Below, in pieces: positions 44,829 through 55,546 of a DNA stretch of 64,000 bases. The position numbers and the translations under genes were made by a program. Every line of letters starts with the position of its first letter. The stretch's first letter is position 1. The notes beneath the pieces were generated by a model that ran no database searches, was not told the origin of the DNA, and saw nothing but the letters and a program-made list of their open reading frames with translations. Location of the stretch: the NCBI GenBank assembly GCA_034769895.1, contig CM068371.1, positions 399,543,469-399,607,468 of the forward strand. Reading direction: 5' to 3'. The DNA is from Magicicada septendecula. Taxonomy: Eukaryota; Arthropoda; Insecta; Hemiptera; Cicadidae.

Positions 44829-45257
44829 GTTACATAGGACAAACAAAAAAACAGCTGATAAAACGTTATTTTGAACACCTAAACGCATACAAAAAACCAG
44901 AAATATATAAATCCAACTTAGCCACACATGCAATAAACACAGGACATGAATTACCAGACATAAGCAATGTGACACTAATAAAACATAGGCCTATACCACA
45001 CAAAGGCACCATAATGAACATTTGGGAAAATTTACAAATATACAAACATAAAACACAAAACAAACTAATACCTGAACAAATACAAATCAATACAAAACAT
45101 GACACAATATTCAAAGCACTCAACATCGAAAATACACAAAATACAAATACATATACCACAATCACACACAATAATACAACTTTAAAATACCAGAGATAAA
45201 CAACCTTAATAGCATCCAGCCAACACACACAAATACTTCACCAGACGCAAGATCGCG

Positions 45258-45300
45258 AATGTTGAACATGAGAGCACAGAAGCTCTCGAAACATGTTCCT
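45258..45300 (+). ncRNA. Decayed hammerhead motif, right end of PLE palindrome
   Basis: Inverted partner of 38470-38525. Stem II (GAGAGC/GCTCTC), GAAA and the palindromic ACATGT are intact, but the core reads TTGAACA where CTGAAGA is expected and stem I is weakened, so it should be inactive. Confidence 0.6.
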
Positions 45301-45368
45301 AATAAGGAAAAAAAGTATATCTTGAGGTAAATTTACTTATAAATATTAAATGTATTATATACATGAAG

Positions 45369-47419
45369 AAACGGACTGTAGCAGAAAGTGATTGAATATA
45401 TATATATAACAGTTGAAATGAGGTAATTCATATTAGATTTCATGTCTAAAGTTATTTCAGTTTTGTGATCGTTAAACAGCTATAGCCTAGTGTTGAATGT
45501 TTCTTCAGCCAGAAGAGAGACTATGTCCGTGATACCGTGATAGTCACCTACTGTCACAAAAATGTTTAAGACATCAAATGATGAAGAAATAAATATAACA
45601 AAAGACATCCAAGACATAAATATCCAAAACATCTGGATAAGAAAACATTCAACGATGAATCATGACAAAAATTAAAATTTTGGGAGTTTCAACAGCCCAC
45701 CAGCGAGGGGAGATTTCAGGTCACATGGTTTCACCTCCAGTTGTATAGATCATATAGTCACAGTGTTGCCATTCTGTACAAATGTCAGTTTTTTTTAGAT
45801 GAACATGGTAGACACAAATTAACAAACTACAATATCAGAGTAATGACGTATGTTGAAAATTTTTAGTATAAATAAACCTTTTACATTGCGCTGATGATGA
45901 ACAGCAAATGCAAGAGAATAACCATTCGAATAGAAACAATATTATAATAAAATGTATATTATATATATTAAAAATATACTATATATTTGTTACAATAAAG
46001 TTAAACACAGTACCCAATACGACACACACACAATGTTAAATTTTATTTAATTTCGGTGGCAAATTTGCATACAGAACAGCATCAAGTGTAATATTACATA
46101 ATTTTTATTTGTGGTCATATGTTTACTAAAAACATGTTAAATTTTATTAAATATTAAGTACATACAATTCAGGTTGGGAACACCAAACTCATTTAATGCC
46201 ACCACAAAAATCCTTTCAATACCCCAAATTTTTTTTCTTTTTAATTATTTCCTTTCAGTTTAACGAAAAAATGCATACTTAGCAATCCGTTCAATTAAAA
46301 ACAGAAAAAACTAAATGTTTCTATGTTAAACTTGTGTTGCTTTCAAAACAGAATTTTTTCCCAGTATAAATCACAGATTATCAACTGGTTTGTACTAGTA
46401 ACTTGTTAATGTACTTATTATTATTATTATTTAACACTGTATATTGTCAAATGTTTTGATAATTTATCTTCCTACAATTTCAATATATTTGTGAGATTTT
46501 CAATTTAACTGAAGTAAAAATATTATACGACAGAAAAATTGCATTATATTATAAACACTGACATTTTCTTCAAACTGGTATAGGTCACACAAGTGAAATA
46601 AATTTTCTTATGAGACTGTGGCCGTCACCATATGGATAAGAAAACGTGGGTATGTAAGTCACCATAAAATATGCAAAAGATAAATCTAAAAACACATCAC
46701 ATACATACTGGAGAGACGAAATTCTTAGACACATAAGTGGTAGTACAAAAATATCACATGCCAAGTTAAATATTTTCTGCAAATACAATTACCAAAGAAT
46801 ACAAATTACAACAAATGACTTGAATTTTTTAAATGGAAGAAAAAACACTAATTTTTAGAATACTGACTACAATGGTACTATGTTTTAATTTTTTAGTATC
46901 TTGTATCAGTTTGTGCAAGTTTGGAAATACTTTATTTTTTTTAAGCTGAAGAACAATTACAAGAAGTAACACAAACATCAGCTGTAATATTGTATGTTTT
47001 TCTTGGTTCGTTTGATTGCGGACACCTGATATTTGAAGAATTTATGAAACAATAAACATATAACAGTAATATTATGGTTACTGACAGGATATCAGATCCA
47101 AAGAGATGTAATCAGCAATCTACATCTCAACTGTGTCTTATTCTATCTAATCTTCTGTGTTCCATCATTCTAGTCACAATGCTCTACAAGACTTTCCAGT
47201 AAGACAGAATGAATTCAGAAAGACTTGTAGTGATGTTTACCAACAGTACATGACAAGAAAGATAAAAAAGACCTAAAATTTTTTGAATGTAAATTCGAAG
47301 GATTATAAATGTCTGAACCAATATAAAATCAGGATGATATTTGGAGAATAATTTCTGAGGTCTAAGAACCAGGTAACAACACAAACATTATAAAGTTAAT
47401 CAAAAAGTCAGACAGCTTG
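45369..47419. other. AT-rich DNA, no gene recognised
   Basis: Only short chance frames (46585-46788, 47184-47384). No terminal repeats were seen. Confidence 0.5.
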
Positions 47420-47630
47420 GACATGTTTTTAGAATGGACAGAGAAAGATCCAAGAGTTTCAATGAATCACTGAGTGGAAGCCTACAGTATTTAGGCCCAG
47501 AAGGGGACCTAAAAAAGTGTAGTGGACTTGACGATTGGGGAAATTAAGAGATAGGAGTGGAGTGCCTGGAACCGGAGAATGGTGTTGAAATGGCCACAAC
47601 TCACTATGGGTTGTAGAAAGAAGAATATGA
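47420..47630 (+). pseudogene. Non-LTR retrotransposon C-terminal tail relic
   Basis: Broken plus-strand frames read RQLGHVFRMDRERSKSFNE and later EIGVxV..NxEWC..ATTHYGL. These correspond to the LGHVxRM and W..xAxDRxxW tail segments of insect non-LTR reverse transcriptases. Several stops are present. Boundaries are approximate. Confidence 0.5.
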
Positions 47631-49682
47631 ATCAAGATCGAGTGATGTGACTGGTGTTCTACAAATCTGTGATCATGTGAAACGTTATCATCATTATCAC
47701 CAGTGGCAGTCAGTTAAACCACTACTATGTGGCAATCATTACACTGAACTAGGAAGGAATGGAACATAAAATCATTCAACCCAAGTCACACACTTCAATC
47801 GTTTGCTCTTTAAATCATAACACATATTTACTCTTTTACTCACACAAAAGCATGATAATGTAAAATTGAATTTTTGCTACTTTCAATAATATGAACACTG
47901 TTTCTTATCCGTAATTCTGATTACAACACAATGCATTTTCTGACCACTTATGCATTAGTAATACATAATGCATTATTTTTGTTTTAACTTATCACATTTT
48001 CATGTCAGTTTTTTACATTTTATTTTTTCTCTTAACCAAACAGCCAACACAAATAATACAAACAAAGGCAATAAGTAAAAGTTTTCATACAAGTTATCAG
48101 GAAGCATATGAACGTAAGTTTAATATAATCATACTTCTAATGTAAGTTTGGTGAAAAAAATACAAATTCAATAGTTAATGCTTTAAATGTTTTGTAAATT
48201 AAAAATATCTTTTTAAAATAAGTTTTAATCCAGAGTTGGTTTAGATGGGATACACATACACATGTATCCATTGTGCATAATAAATTACTAGTTTTTTGTT
48301 GTTGTTAACAATTATCCATCTAGATTGCTGTCTATCTGCATTGCAAGACCTGTTAAAGTAAAAAATTATCAATGTCATTAAGACAAAATGACCTTGGGAG
48401 GAGTTGAATATCAGGCTTTAAAACAGTTGGTTCTTTTACAGTGGTTTGGTTTATTCTCCAGTCTATATTACAGTTGGATGAGAAAATTGACTACTGAGAT
48501 GGATTCTTTGAGCCAGGCTTACAAAACTGTTAGTAAATTGTGTAATGCATGTCTCTGAGTAAGGTGACTTAATGCCTCCTTGTGGAAAAAGCAATATACA
48601 TTACACAAGGAAGGCAAGCGTAACAAAAGAATTTACACTTTTCACCCCATGCCTACAGAAATATACTTTAATTATATATTCATCATCTCTACCTTATATA
48701 TAACAGCATCTGTATAGAAAATTTATGGGAAACTCTTCTTTGTACATGTGTGTGTGTGTGTGTGTGTGTAATTTATTCTCGATGGCTTGAACTGAAGTTC
48801 CTCAGTTTGTGTCAAACCAACACCATGCATGTTATCTACTACATACAGCTCTAGTTTATATTCAATTTTGATTTGACTATACTCAAGTGTTATTTTCTAC
48901 TTTTTGGTTCTGAAGATTAATAATAAACATCACCTATTATATGAAACTTTCATCTTTTAAAAATATGAACCTGTTCCAGTAATTACAAAAAACCATTAGT
49001 TTTGGTTTGTAAGGTTCGAAGTTTAAATGTTTAAAACAAAATGAGAAATCACAGAAAACAGTTAGGCTATGACAAACATTCCATGTTAAAATGGGCAGTG
49101 TCCAAAGTGAAAGTGTTCATGAAATATATAAAATGCTTTTCAAGGCCTGCAATACAGATCGTGCACTATGGTAACCCAACATACTTGTTGCTTCTTATGA
49201 GATGGATAAAGAGGGTCTTCAACAACAACTATAAGACATTGTTGAAACAATGACTATAGATTTAATAAAACATTTATAGATCCAAAACAGAGATTCTAAG
49301 CAAGTTTGGGTATCCAACCATTAACACTTTGTATCCCAAGCCCAAATGTGAGTCACTGTGTTGTATACATTACTTTCTACTGGACCTGCTGGAATAGTAT
49401 TCAGGTGCACTGTATCTATTATAATACTTTGAAATGTGTACTAAAATACAATAAAATCTATTTGACAGTTTATTATGAAAAGACTAGAGATAAATGTTTA
49501 ATGAGAAAACACATATTGAAATAAATATACATTTTTAACATAATTATTATGAAGCTGTAAAATAGGTGGTATCACTTTATTCTGAAGCAGAATTAACAAA
49601 ATGTAGTTCATAGTATGCAGGCTGTACGAACTTTTTCAGAGTTGAAAACATGGGTTTATTGCGTGTTAAATCCCTCTTTATA
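47631..49682. other. AT-rich DNA, no gene recognised
   Basis: Contains a (GT)n run at about 48746-48769. Frames at 49041-49253 and 49306-49524 have no motif. Confidence 0.5.
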
Positions 49683-50920
49683 CGAGGGCGATTTAAAAAG
49701 TTCGCGGCCTACCATATAAACGAATGTGTGGCATTTCTGTTTTTTACCGCATCGTGGTGCCACATTCGCCCCACGAACAGCTGTGAAGCGTCAAGTCATT
49801 GTTGTGGAGAAACAGCTATATAAATAAGGTTATCTCACAGCAATGGTGAAAATGGAGAAAACTGAACATTAATTTTTTGTTAACAAAGGTTTAACGCAAA
49901 CAGAAATTTTTAATGAGATGAAGAATGTGTTGGGTGATGCTGGACCTTCATTTACTACAGTGAAAAAATGGCCTAATGAATTTAAACGTGGTTGTGCAAG
50001 TTTGGAAGATGACCCTTGTACTGGGCATCTGAAAAGTGCTACTACACCAGAAATCGTCAATAAAGTGCACAATATTGTTTTGGAAGATTACCGTTTGAAG
50101 GTGTCTGAAATTGTTAAGCCTGTGGGCATCTCAGATGAAAGGGTACATCATATTCTTACTGACGAATTAGGTATGAAAAAACTGTCTGCAAGATGGGTGC
50201 CGCGTTTGTTGACAAGTGACCAAAAACGCATGCGAATGCAAGCTTCTCAGGAATGTTTGGACCGTTTTAAGAAAAATCCGAAAGATTTTATTCGCAGATT
50301 TGTAACAACTGATAAAACTTGGGTCCATTACTTCACTCCAGAAACAAAGCAAAAGTCGAAACAATGGATGCATAGTGATTCACCGCCTCCAACATCGGTA
50401 ACATCAATTTTGTCGGCTGGAAAGTGTATGGATCCATTTTTCTGGGATGCTAAGGGGATGTTGTTACTAGATTGCCTTGAAAAGGGTCAAACAATAAATG
50501 GACAGTATTATGCTAACCTTTTGGGCCAATTAATTGTAAAAATTCGAGAAAAAAGACCAGGTTTAGCAAAGATCATTTTCCATCAGAATAATGCACACCC
50601 TCACATATGCGTGTGTCTATGGCAAAAATCGCTGAGTTGTAGTATGATCTGTTGCACCATCCGCTTGATTTAGCACCATCTGACTTTCATCTATTCCCAA
50701 ACCTCAAAAAATTTTGGGGGGGGGAAGCGATTTTCCTCAGATGACAAGGTGAAAGTGGCAGTAAATGGTTATTTTGAGGACCTAGAAGAATCGGACTTCC
50801 TCAATGGTAATGACTTGACGCTTCACTGGTGTTCATGGGGCGAACGTGGCACCACGATGCGGTAAAAAACAGAAATGCCACACATTTATTTCTATGGTAG
50901 GCCGTGAACTTTTCAAATCG
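49683..50920 (+). mobile_element. mariner-family DNA transposon, inactive
   Basis: TA dinucleotides flank a 1238-bp element. The inverted ends are long: GTTCGCGGCCTACCATA, TGTGTGGCATTTCTGTTTTT and ACCGCATCGTGGTGCCAC near the left end recur inverted at 50830-50920. The left end has six extra bases (CGAGGG) that the right end lacks. A transposase frame fills the interior. Confidence 0.9.
49843..50830 (+). pseudogene. mariner transposase pseudogene
   Basis: ATG 49843 is followed by an early in-frame TAA at 49870. The frame is then open to 50673. The N-terminal helix-turn-helix region includes SFTTVKKWPNEFKRG and LEDDPCTGHLKSA. The linker WVPRLL is the mariner WVPHEL motif. The first catalytic Asp is in TTDKTWVHYF. 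The second reads HQNNAHPH, so the catalytic Asp of HQDNA has become Asn. A frameshift near 50610 moves YDLLHHP and DLAPSDFHLFPNLKK (third Asp) into another frame, with a few residues (PYSP-type) missing. It cannot encode active transposase. Confidence 0.9.
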
Positions 50921-50924
50921 TAAG

Positions 50925-52173
50925 TTCTTAAAAACTATGAATTTTATATACATTTATATACAAAATATGTAATTTAGTATTTGAATCGTTAAAGAAGATT
51001 TGTACTACAAAACTATTTTTTTTAATCCTAAAAATGTCTACAATTCTGGTATTTTACACTTGGCAGAGGGCTGGGATACAAAGTTATTAGATCACGAAAC
51101 AAAAATGCAAGACACGTTTGTTCACAACTAAATGATACATCTATTCTGGTCTATAACCAGCACTAAATTGCATCAGTTTTACATTTTCTTCAATTTAGCA
51201 GCTAAATTTGTACACTGCTAATTAAACAAAGGCCTACAAAAATTCCCAGATTACTACAAGCAGACTAGTAAACTCTACGAGGTACAGAAATCAAACCTCC
51301 TTTACCATGCGTATCATGATGCAACGTTTTATCTTTAATTATTTGTGGACAAGAAACAATAGCTTGACCATAGCTTTTAGTTAAGCTATTCCAGTTGAAC
51401 CATTATTGATACATCTTATATATACTTAATAGTAATGACGGTCAAATAATTTATATCTACATACAGTATATTTGCTCAGTCTAAATGTATACTAACTGAT
51501 TGTACAATACAGAGATCCAGTGAACATATTATGTACTTACTGGTGATCTTAATGCTGTATTTAGAAGTTTCTAGAATGAACTTATACATTTCACTAAGAC
51601 ATACTTGACATTATTAATCTTAAAATTTTCAGTGCCTTAGTTTATATATATATATATATACACAAAGTACTTATATATGTGTATAAGTTATATACATATA
51701 TATATATATGTGTGTGTGTGTGTGCAAAATAAATAAATTAGTTTTGAAACTGTAAAAACTATTTTAAATTTAACATGCATAGAGTCCAACAAAAGTTTTG
51801 TTACAATTAAGACTCTGCAGCAAAGTCTGCCTTTTTTTTTATATATAAATATTCTCGCTGTGGGATGTTTCAGAACTGTATTCAGAATGCCAGCTGTTTT
51901 AGTAGGTTTCAATCAAGTTAGTGGAAATACCATAAACTAAGAAAAATCAGTACTCTGCTTATTGCAAAATTTCAGTTCCATCTACATACTGGTTTATTAA
52001 TTTTATTTATTTAATTTTTGTTTTGCTGTTTGGTTTTAACATTTTATCATTTTTAGATATAAATGAAAAGCCTTACAACAATATCAAACATTTAAAATGA
52101 TTTTTTTTACACTAATGATAATGTGATGTATTTATAATATAAACACACTTTTTTTACACATTCCAAAATTATA
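50925..52173. other. AT-rich DNA between two mariner copies
   Basis: TATA and GT microsatellite runs at about 51642-51722. The frame at 51688-51912 is low-complexity. Nothing else was recognised. Confidence 0.5.
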
Positions 52174-52175
52174 TA

Positions 52176-53334
52176 CGAGGTCTGTTCACAAATAGTCTGA
52201 CCACATTATTTTTCTTCTGGAAACGTACTCGAATGTGAGCAGTAAACTTGGCAGTTGTATGTTAGTGTAACACGTGCTTGTCACATTTTCATCATATACA
52301 TAGTGAATGTTACTGCATCGAGTTCTAAAAAAGCTTATTGATAACCAAAATGAATCAATTATAAGATTAAGCAGACTTGGAAACTATGCTATGGGGGTTA
52401 CACAAGTCAAAGAATGGTTTAACTGTTTTCAAAATGGTTAAACTTCATTTAATAGTGACCAGCATACTGGCTGGCTGTTAACAGCGAGCACAGTTTAATA
52501 ATGAAAAATCATTAGCTGACTATCCAAGAAACTGCAAATGATACTGCGATTAATGAGGATTTTGTACACACAATTTCAATGGACAATTTGATTATGAACA
52601 GAGTAGTTGTGAAATTTGCAAACAAAACTGCTAGTATGTGCTAGGAGTGACAGCGATAGTGAGTAACCATAAAAAGTGGAGATGAGTCTTGTGTTTGTGG
52701 GCATGACCCAGAAACCAAGGCCCTCAGTCAACACAGAAAAAGTCACCATTACCCATGACCGAAGTAAGCAAGACAGGTGATAAACAAAGCAAAACTAATG
52801 CTGATATTTTTTGACAGTCATGAAGTTGTGCACATAGATATGCACCAGAAAGCCAAACTGCCAACAAACAGTTCTACCTGGCTATTCGGCAACTCTTCAA
52901 GATGCAGTACAACACAAGAGACCAGATCTGTACGTACATCACGATAACACCCTTGGCCATTCGTCATTTCTAATCTAAAATTTCCTGATCAAGCAGAGAA
53001 TTCCTCAGGTTTGCCACACTCTTGACTTACCACATATGGCTCCTTGAGATTTCTGGTTGTTCCAAGACAATTTCACTGAAAGGGTGCTGATTTGACAGTG
53101 GGAAGGGCATAACAACAAATGCGACAGCACAGTTGCGTATGTCTAAAAAGGGACTACAAAAAACGTTTCCAGTGATGGAAGGTCTGTTGGTTATGTGTGA
53201 GGAGTCATAAGAAGGAAAAAAAGGAAAGGAGACTAGGAGGAAAAAAGGAGTTCAAAGGGTACGACTGAAAGCCACATTAAATAAGTTATTTTTTTCTTGT
53301 TACCTATGATCAGAAACTGTTTGAACAGACCTTG
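52176..53334 (+). mobile_element. Old mariner copy, heavily mutated
   Basis: Ends CGAGGTCTGTTCA (52176-52188) and TGAACAGACCTTG (53322-53334) are inverted repeats with one mismatch, flanked by TA. Broken frames still show GVTQVKEWFNCFQNG (helix-turn-helix region), YVHHDNTLGHSS (second catalytic Asp block, HDN kept) and LPHMAP.DFWLF (third block). It is a different mariner family from 49683-50920 and much older, with many stops. Confidence 0.85.
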
Positions 53335-53640
53335 TATTTACATTACATTTATGTATGATAATAATTATATAAATTATTTACATTAGTTTGTGTAACTCTG
53401 ACGATTTTTATATATTGAATAGTTATTTAAACAATGGGCATGACTATACTGTTATTTCTCTTTCATTGTTTTAAGGACCAACAAAAACAACAAACACAAG
53501 TATATAAACTCCCATTATTCTTTTTACACTTATTAAACTTAGTTAATAACAGTTTCTTATTTGAACTAATATGAAACGATGTTCCACAAAATTAAGTGAC
53601 AAGCAGAATTATCACTGTTGCTTACCACTATATAAAAATA

Positions 53641-53686
53641 TTCCAATTAGCGCTTTCAAGCTTCACAGCTCATCCTCAGATCGGAA
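53641..53686 (-). ncRNA. Hammerhead-ribozyme motif, left end
   Basis: Minus strand: stem I TTCCGAT pairs with ATTGGAA (one G-T pair). Core CTGAGGA, extra T, stem II GAGCT/AGCTT closed by a GTGA tetraloop, GAAA, palindromic stem III AGCGCT, A at the cleavage position. Every invariant base is present, and compensating changes exist relative to the right copy. Confidence 0.85.
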
Positions 53687-53980
53687 ATGAACCATTAACT
53701 TAAAAATAAACCCTTCACCCCCACCCCACCACACCCTGCTCACACACGACAAGCTATAATTCAATGTCCCTTCCTCCCCTCTGAGCCCTGTCCCTCCATC
53801 TGGACAGTTACATATTTTTCTAGCAAATTCCTTGTTTCAGTGTTGTGTGTGTGTGTGCATTCCTTTAAAACCTACCATCTTTCTCCCCCACATCTGGGCC
53901 AGTCACACACCTTTATTTAAAAATATCCAATTAGTCCTCTGCAATTTAATTCTTAATCTTATCTATCTGTCCTCTATCAT

Positions 53981-54682
53981 TTACTTCTTAATTATGTTAT
54001 AAAATATTTCTTCATTATCAAATTTAATTTTAATATTAATTAAATTGTCTAACACTTTTTCTCTTTCTTTCAATATTTCTAACTCCTCCCTAAGTTTTCT
54101 TTCAACTGTGTTATTTACTACTTTTACAATTTCGTAGTCTTCCAAAGGATTAACAAACTTATGGTTGTCTTCTATGAAATGTCTTGCGTATAACGAATTC
54201 GTTGTTCTATTATCTTCTCCACGTTTGTGGTCAGACAACCTGCATATGAAATTTCGTCCTGTCTCCCCTAGGTACACTTTGTTGCAATCTTTACATTTTA
54301 ATTTATAAATTCCGCTTTTCTGCAAAACTGGGATTTTTTCTATATTTTTATTCCTTATCTTATCAAATACCGTTTCACATTTTTTAATAGCTATATCTAC
54401 TCCGTATTTATTAAAACATTTTATAATTTTTCTAGTATGTGAACCTATGTATGTCAATAAGCCTGCATAATTCTTTTGTTCTGGTTCTATTTTAGCTTTT
54501 TGTATGTTAACCCTTTTCATAACTTTATCCACTATGTTGGTGTTATAATTATTATTCCTTACAATTCCCTTTATCGTTTTTAACTCCCTATCTTTTGATT
54601 CGGTCTCTTTTAAACACTTCTGAGCTCTATAACAAAATGAATTGATTGCCGCCATTTTATATCTATATGGGTGGTAGGACAA
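53981..54682 (-). pseudogene. PLE RT C-terminus and GIY-YIG endonuclease
   Basis: 233 codons, minus strand. It begins in the RT thumb region (YRYKMAAINSFCYRA, like KMAAFYSLFNR of the other family). It then runs through a basic linker to SGIYKLKCKDCNKVYLGET, the GIY-YIG signature with its Cys pair, RLSDHKRGE and ARHFIEDNHKF, and a Glu/Lys-rich C-terminus (ELEILKEREK). It is open to its stop but out of frame with the RT active-site piece just upstream (54610-54996), so one frameshift near 54680 separates them. Confidence 0.85.
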
Positions 54683-55040
54683 ATTATATCAGAATACGAT
54701 TCTTTCCTTATCCCAAACTGTACTTTCTCATTATCTTTAATTTCTATGTTTAAATCTAAGTAATTTATTTTCTTACCTCCTATCTCTTCTTTAAATTGTA
54801 AGTTTTTATCCTTATTATTTACCTCATTTATAAACTCATGCACTTCTTCTATGCTTCCTTCCCAAATTACTAATACATCGTCAACGTATCTAGTCCATAA
54901 TTTTATATTGTCTTTATACTTGGTGGAACTTATTACTTGCTTTTCAAAATCATTCATATATATTTCTGCAAGAATAGGGGATAATGAAGACCCCATAGGT
55001 AATCCTTTTTTCTGTATATAAAACTTGTTATTAAACCTAA
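54610..55040 (-). pseudogene. PLE reverse transcriptase active-site region
   Basis: Minus strand, 5'-truncated at the inverted junction. Residues read KGLPMGSSLSPILAEIYM, then TRYVDDVLVIW (catalytic YVDD) and INYLDLNIEI. The frame runs into unrelated sequence after about 54680, where the true continuation is in the next frame. Confidence 0.85.
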
Positions 55041-55181
55041 AAGCTCAGAAGTGTTTAAAAGAGACCAAACAAAAGATAGGGAGTTAAAAACAATAAAGGG
55101 AATTGTAAGGAATAATAATTATAACACCAACATAGTGGATAAAGTTATGAAAAGGGTTAACATACAAAAAGCTAAAATAGA

Positions 55182-55183
<2 letters not shown>

Positions 55184-55216
<33 letters not shown>

Positions 55217-55260
55217 AGCACGCACGCACACGCAAGCACGCACGCACACACACACAACAC
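55184..55260. repeat. (CA)n and CACG-type microsatellite replacing PLE coding sequence
   Basis: CA repeats with interspersed CACGCAAGCACG units lie between the AKIE-coding point and the 3' untranslated part of the PLE. A shorter TG run sits at the equivalent place in the left copy (about 53843-53858). Confidence 0.9.
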
Positions 55261-55415
55261 TGAAACACAAGGAATTTGCTAGAAAAATATGTAACTGTCC
55301 AGATGGAGGGACAGGGCTCAGAGGGGAGGAAGGGACATTGAATTATAGCTTGTTGTGTGTGAGCAAGGTGTGGTGGGGTGGGGGTGAAGGGTTTATTTTT
55401 AAGTTAATGGTTCAT

Positions 55416-55461
55416 TTCCGATCTGACGATGAGCTGTGAAGCTTGAAAGCACTAATCGGAA
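55416..55461 (+). ncRNA. Hammerhead-ribozyme motif, right end
   Basis: Stem I TTCCGAT/ATCGGAA, seven Watson-Crick pairs (55416-55422 and 55455-55461). Core CTGACGA (55423-55429), extra T, stem II GAGCT/AGCTT (55431-55435, 55440-55444), GAAA (55445-55448), stem III AGCACT, CTA cleavage triplet with A55454. Best stem I in the window. Confidence 0.85.
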
Positions 55462-55546
55462 TATTTTTATATAGTGGTGTGCAACGGTGATAATTCTGCT
55501 TGTGATTTTAACCACTAACACAACTTTCTTCATCAAAATTAAGTGA

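Larger units (their letters stand above)
38405..45368. mobile_element. Penelope-like palindrome, right arm split by a Copia element
   Basis: The left arm (about 38405-39632, minus) and right arm (39647-40346 plus 44829-45368, plus) are near-perfect inverted copies of a 5'-truncated PLE, separated by only 14 nt (39633-39646). The plus-strand arm reads IWIRYVDDG (RT active site), NYLDITI, IYRKPTSTNIII, KMAAFYSLFNRMYKIPL, then GIYKIECQDCNKCY of GIY-YIG. Copia interrupts it within that domain, and it resumes with YIGQTKKQLIKRYFEHL. Each outer end carries a hammerhead motif. I could not define a target duplication at the AT-rich outer ends. Confidence 0.85.
53600..55533. mobile_element. Composite Penelope-like element with 13-bp target duplication
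   Basis: CAAAATTAAGTGA flanks the unit (53587-53599 and 55534-55546). The left copy (53600 to about 55040, minus) contains RT and GIY-YIG. The right copy (about 55045-55533, plus) is inverted and shorter, starting at CTCAGAAGTGTTTAAAAGAG, which matches the left copy near 54590-54625. The outer arms end AAGCAGAATTATCAC and GTGATAATTCTGCTT. Both ends carry a well-preserved hammerhead. In the right copy the GIY-YIG coding part is replaced by a CA microsatellite. Confidence 0.9.
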
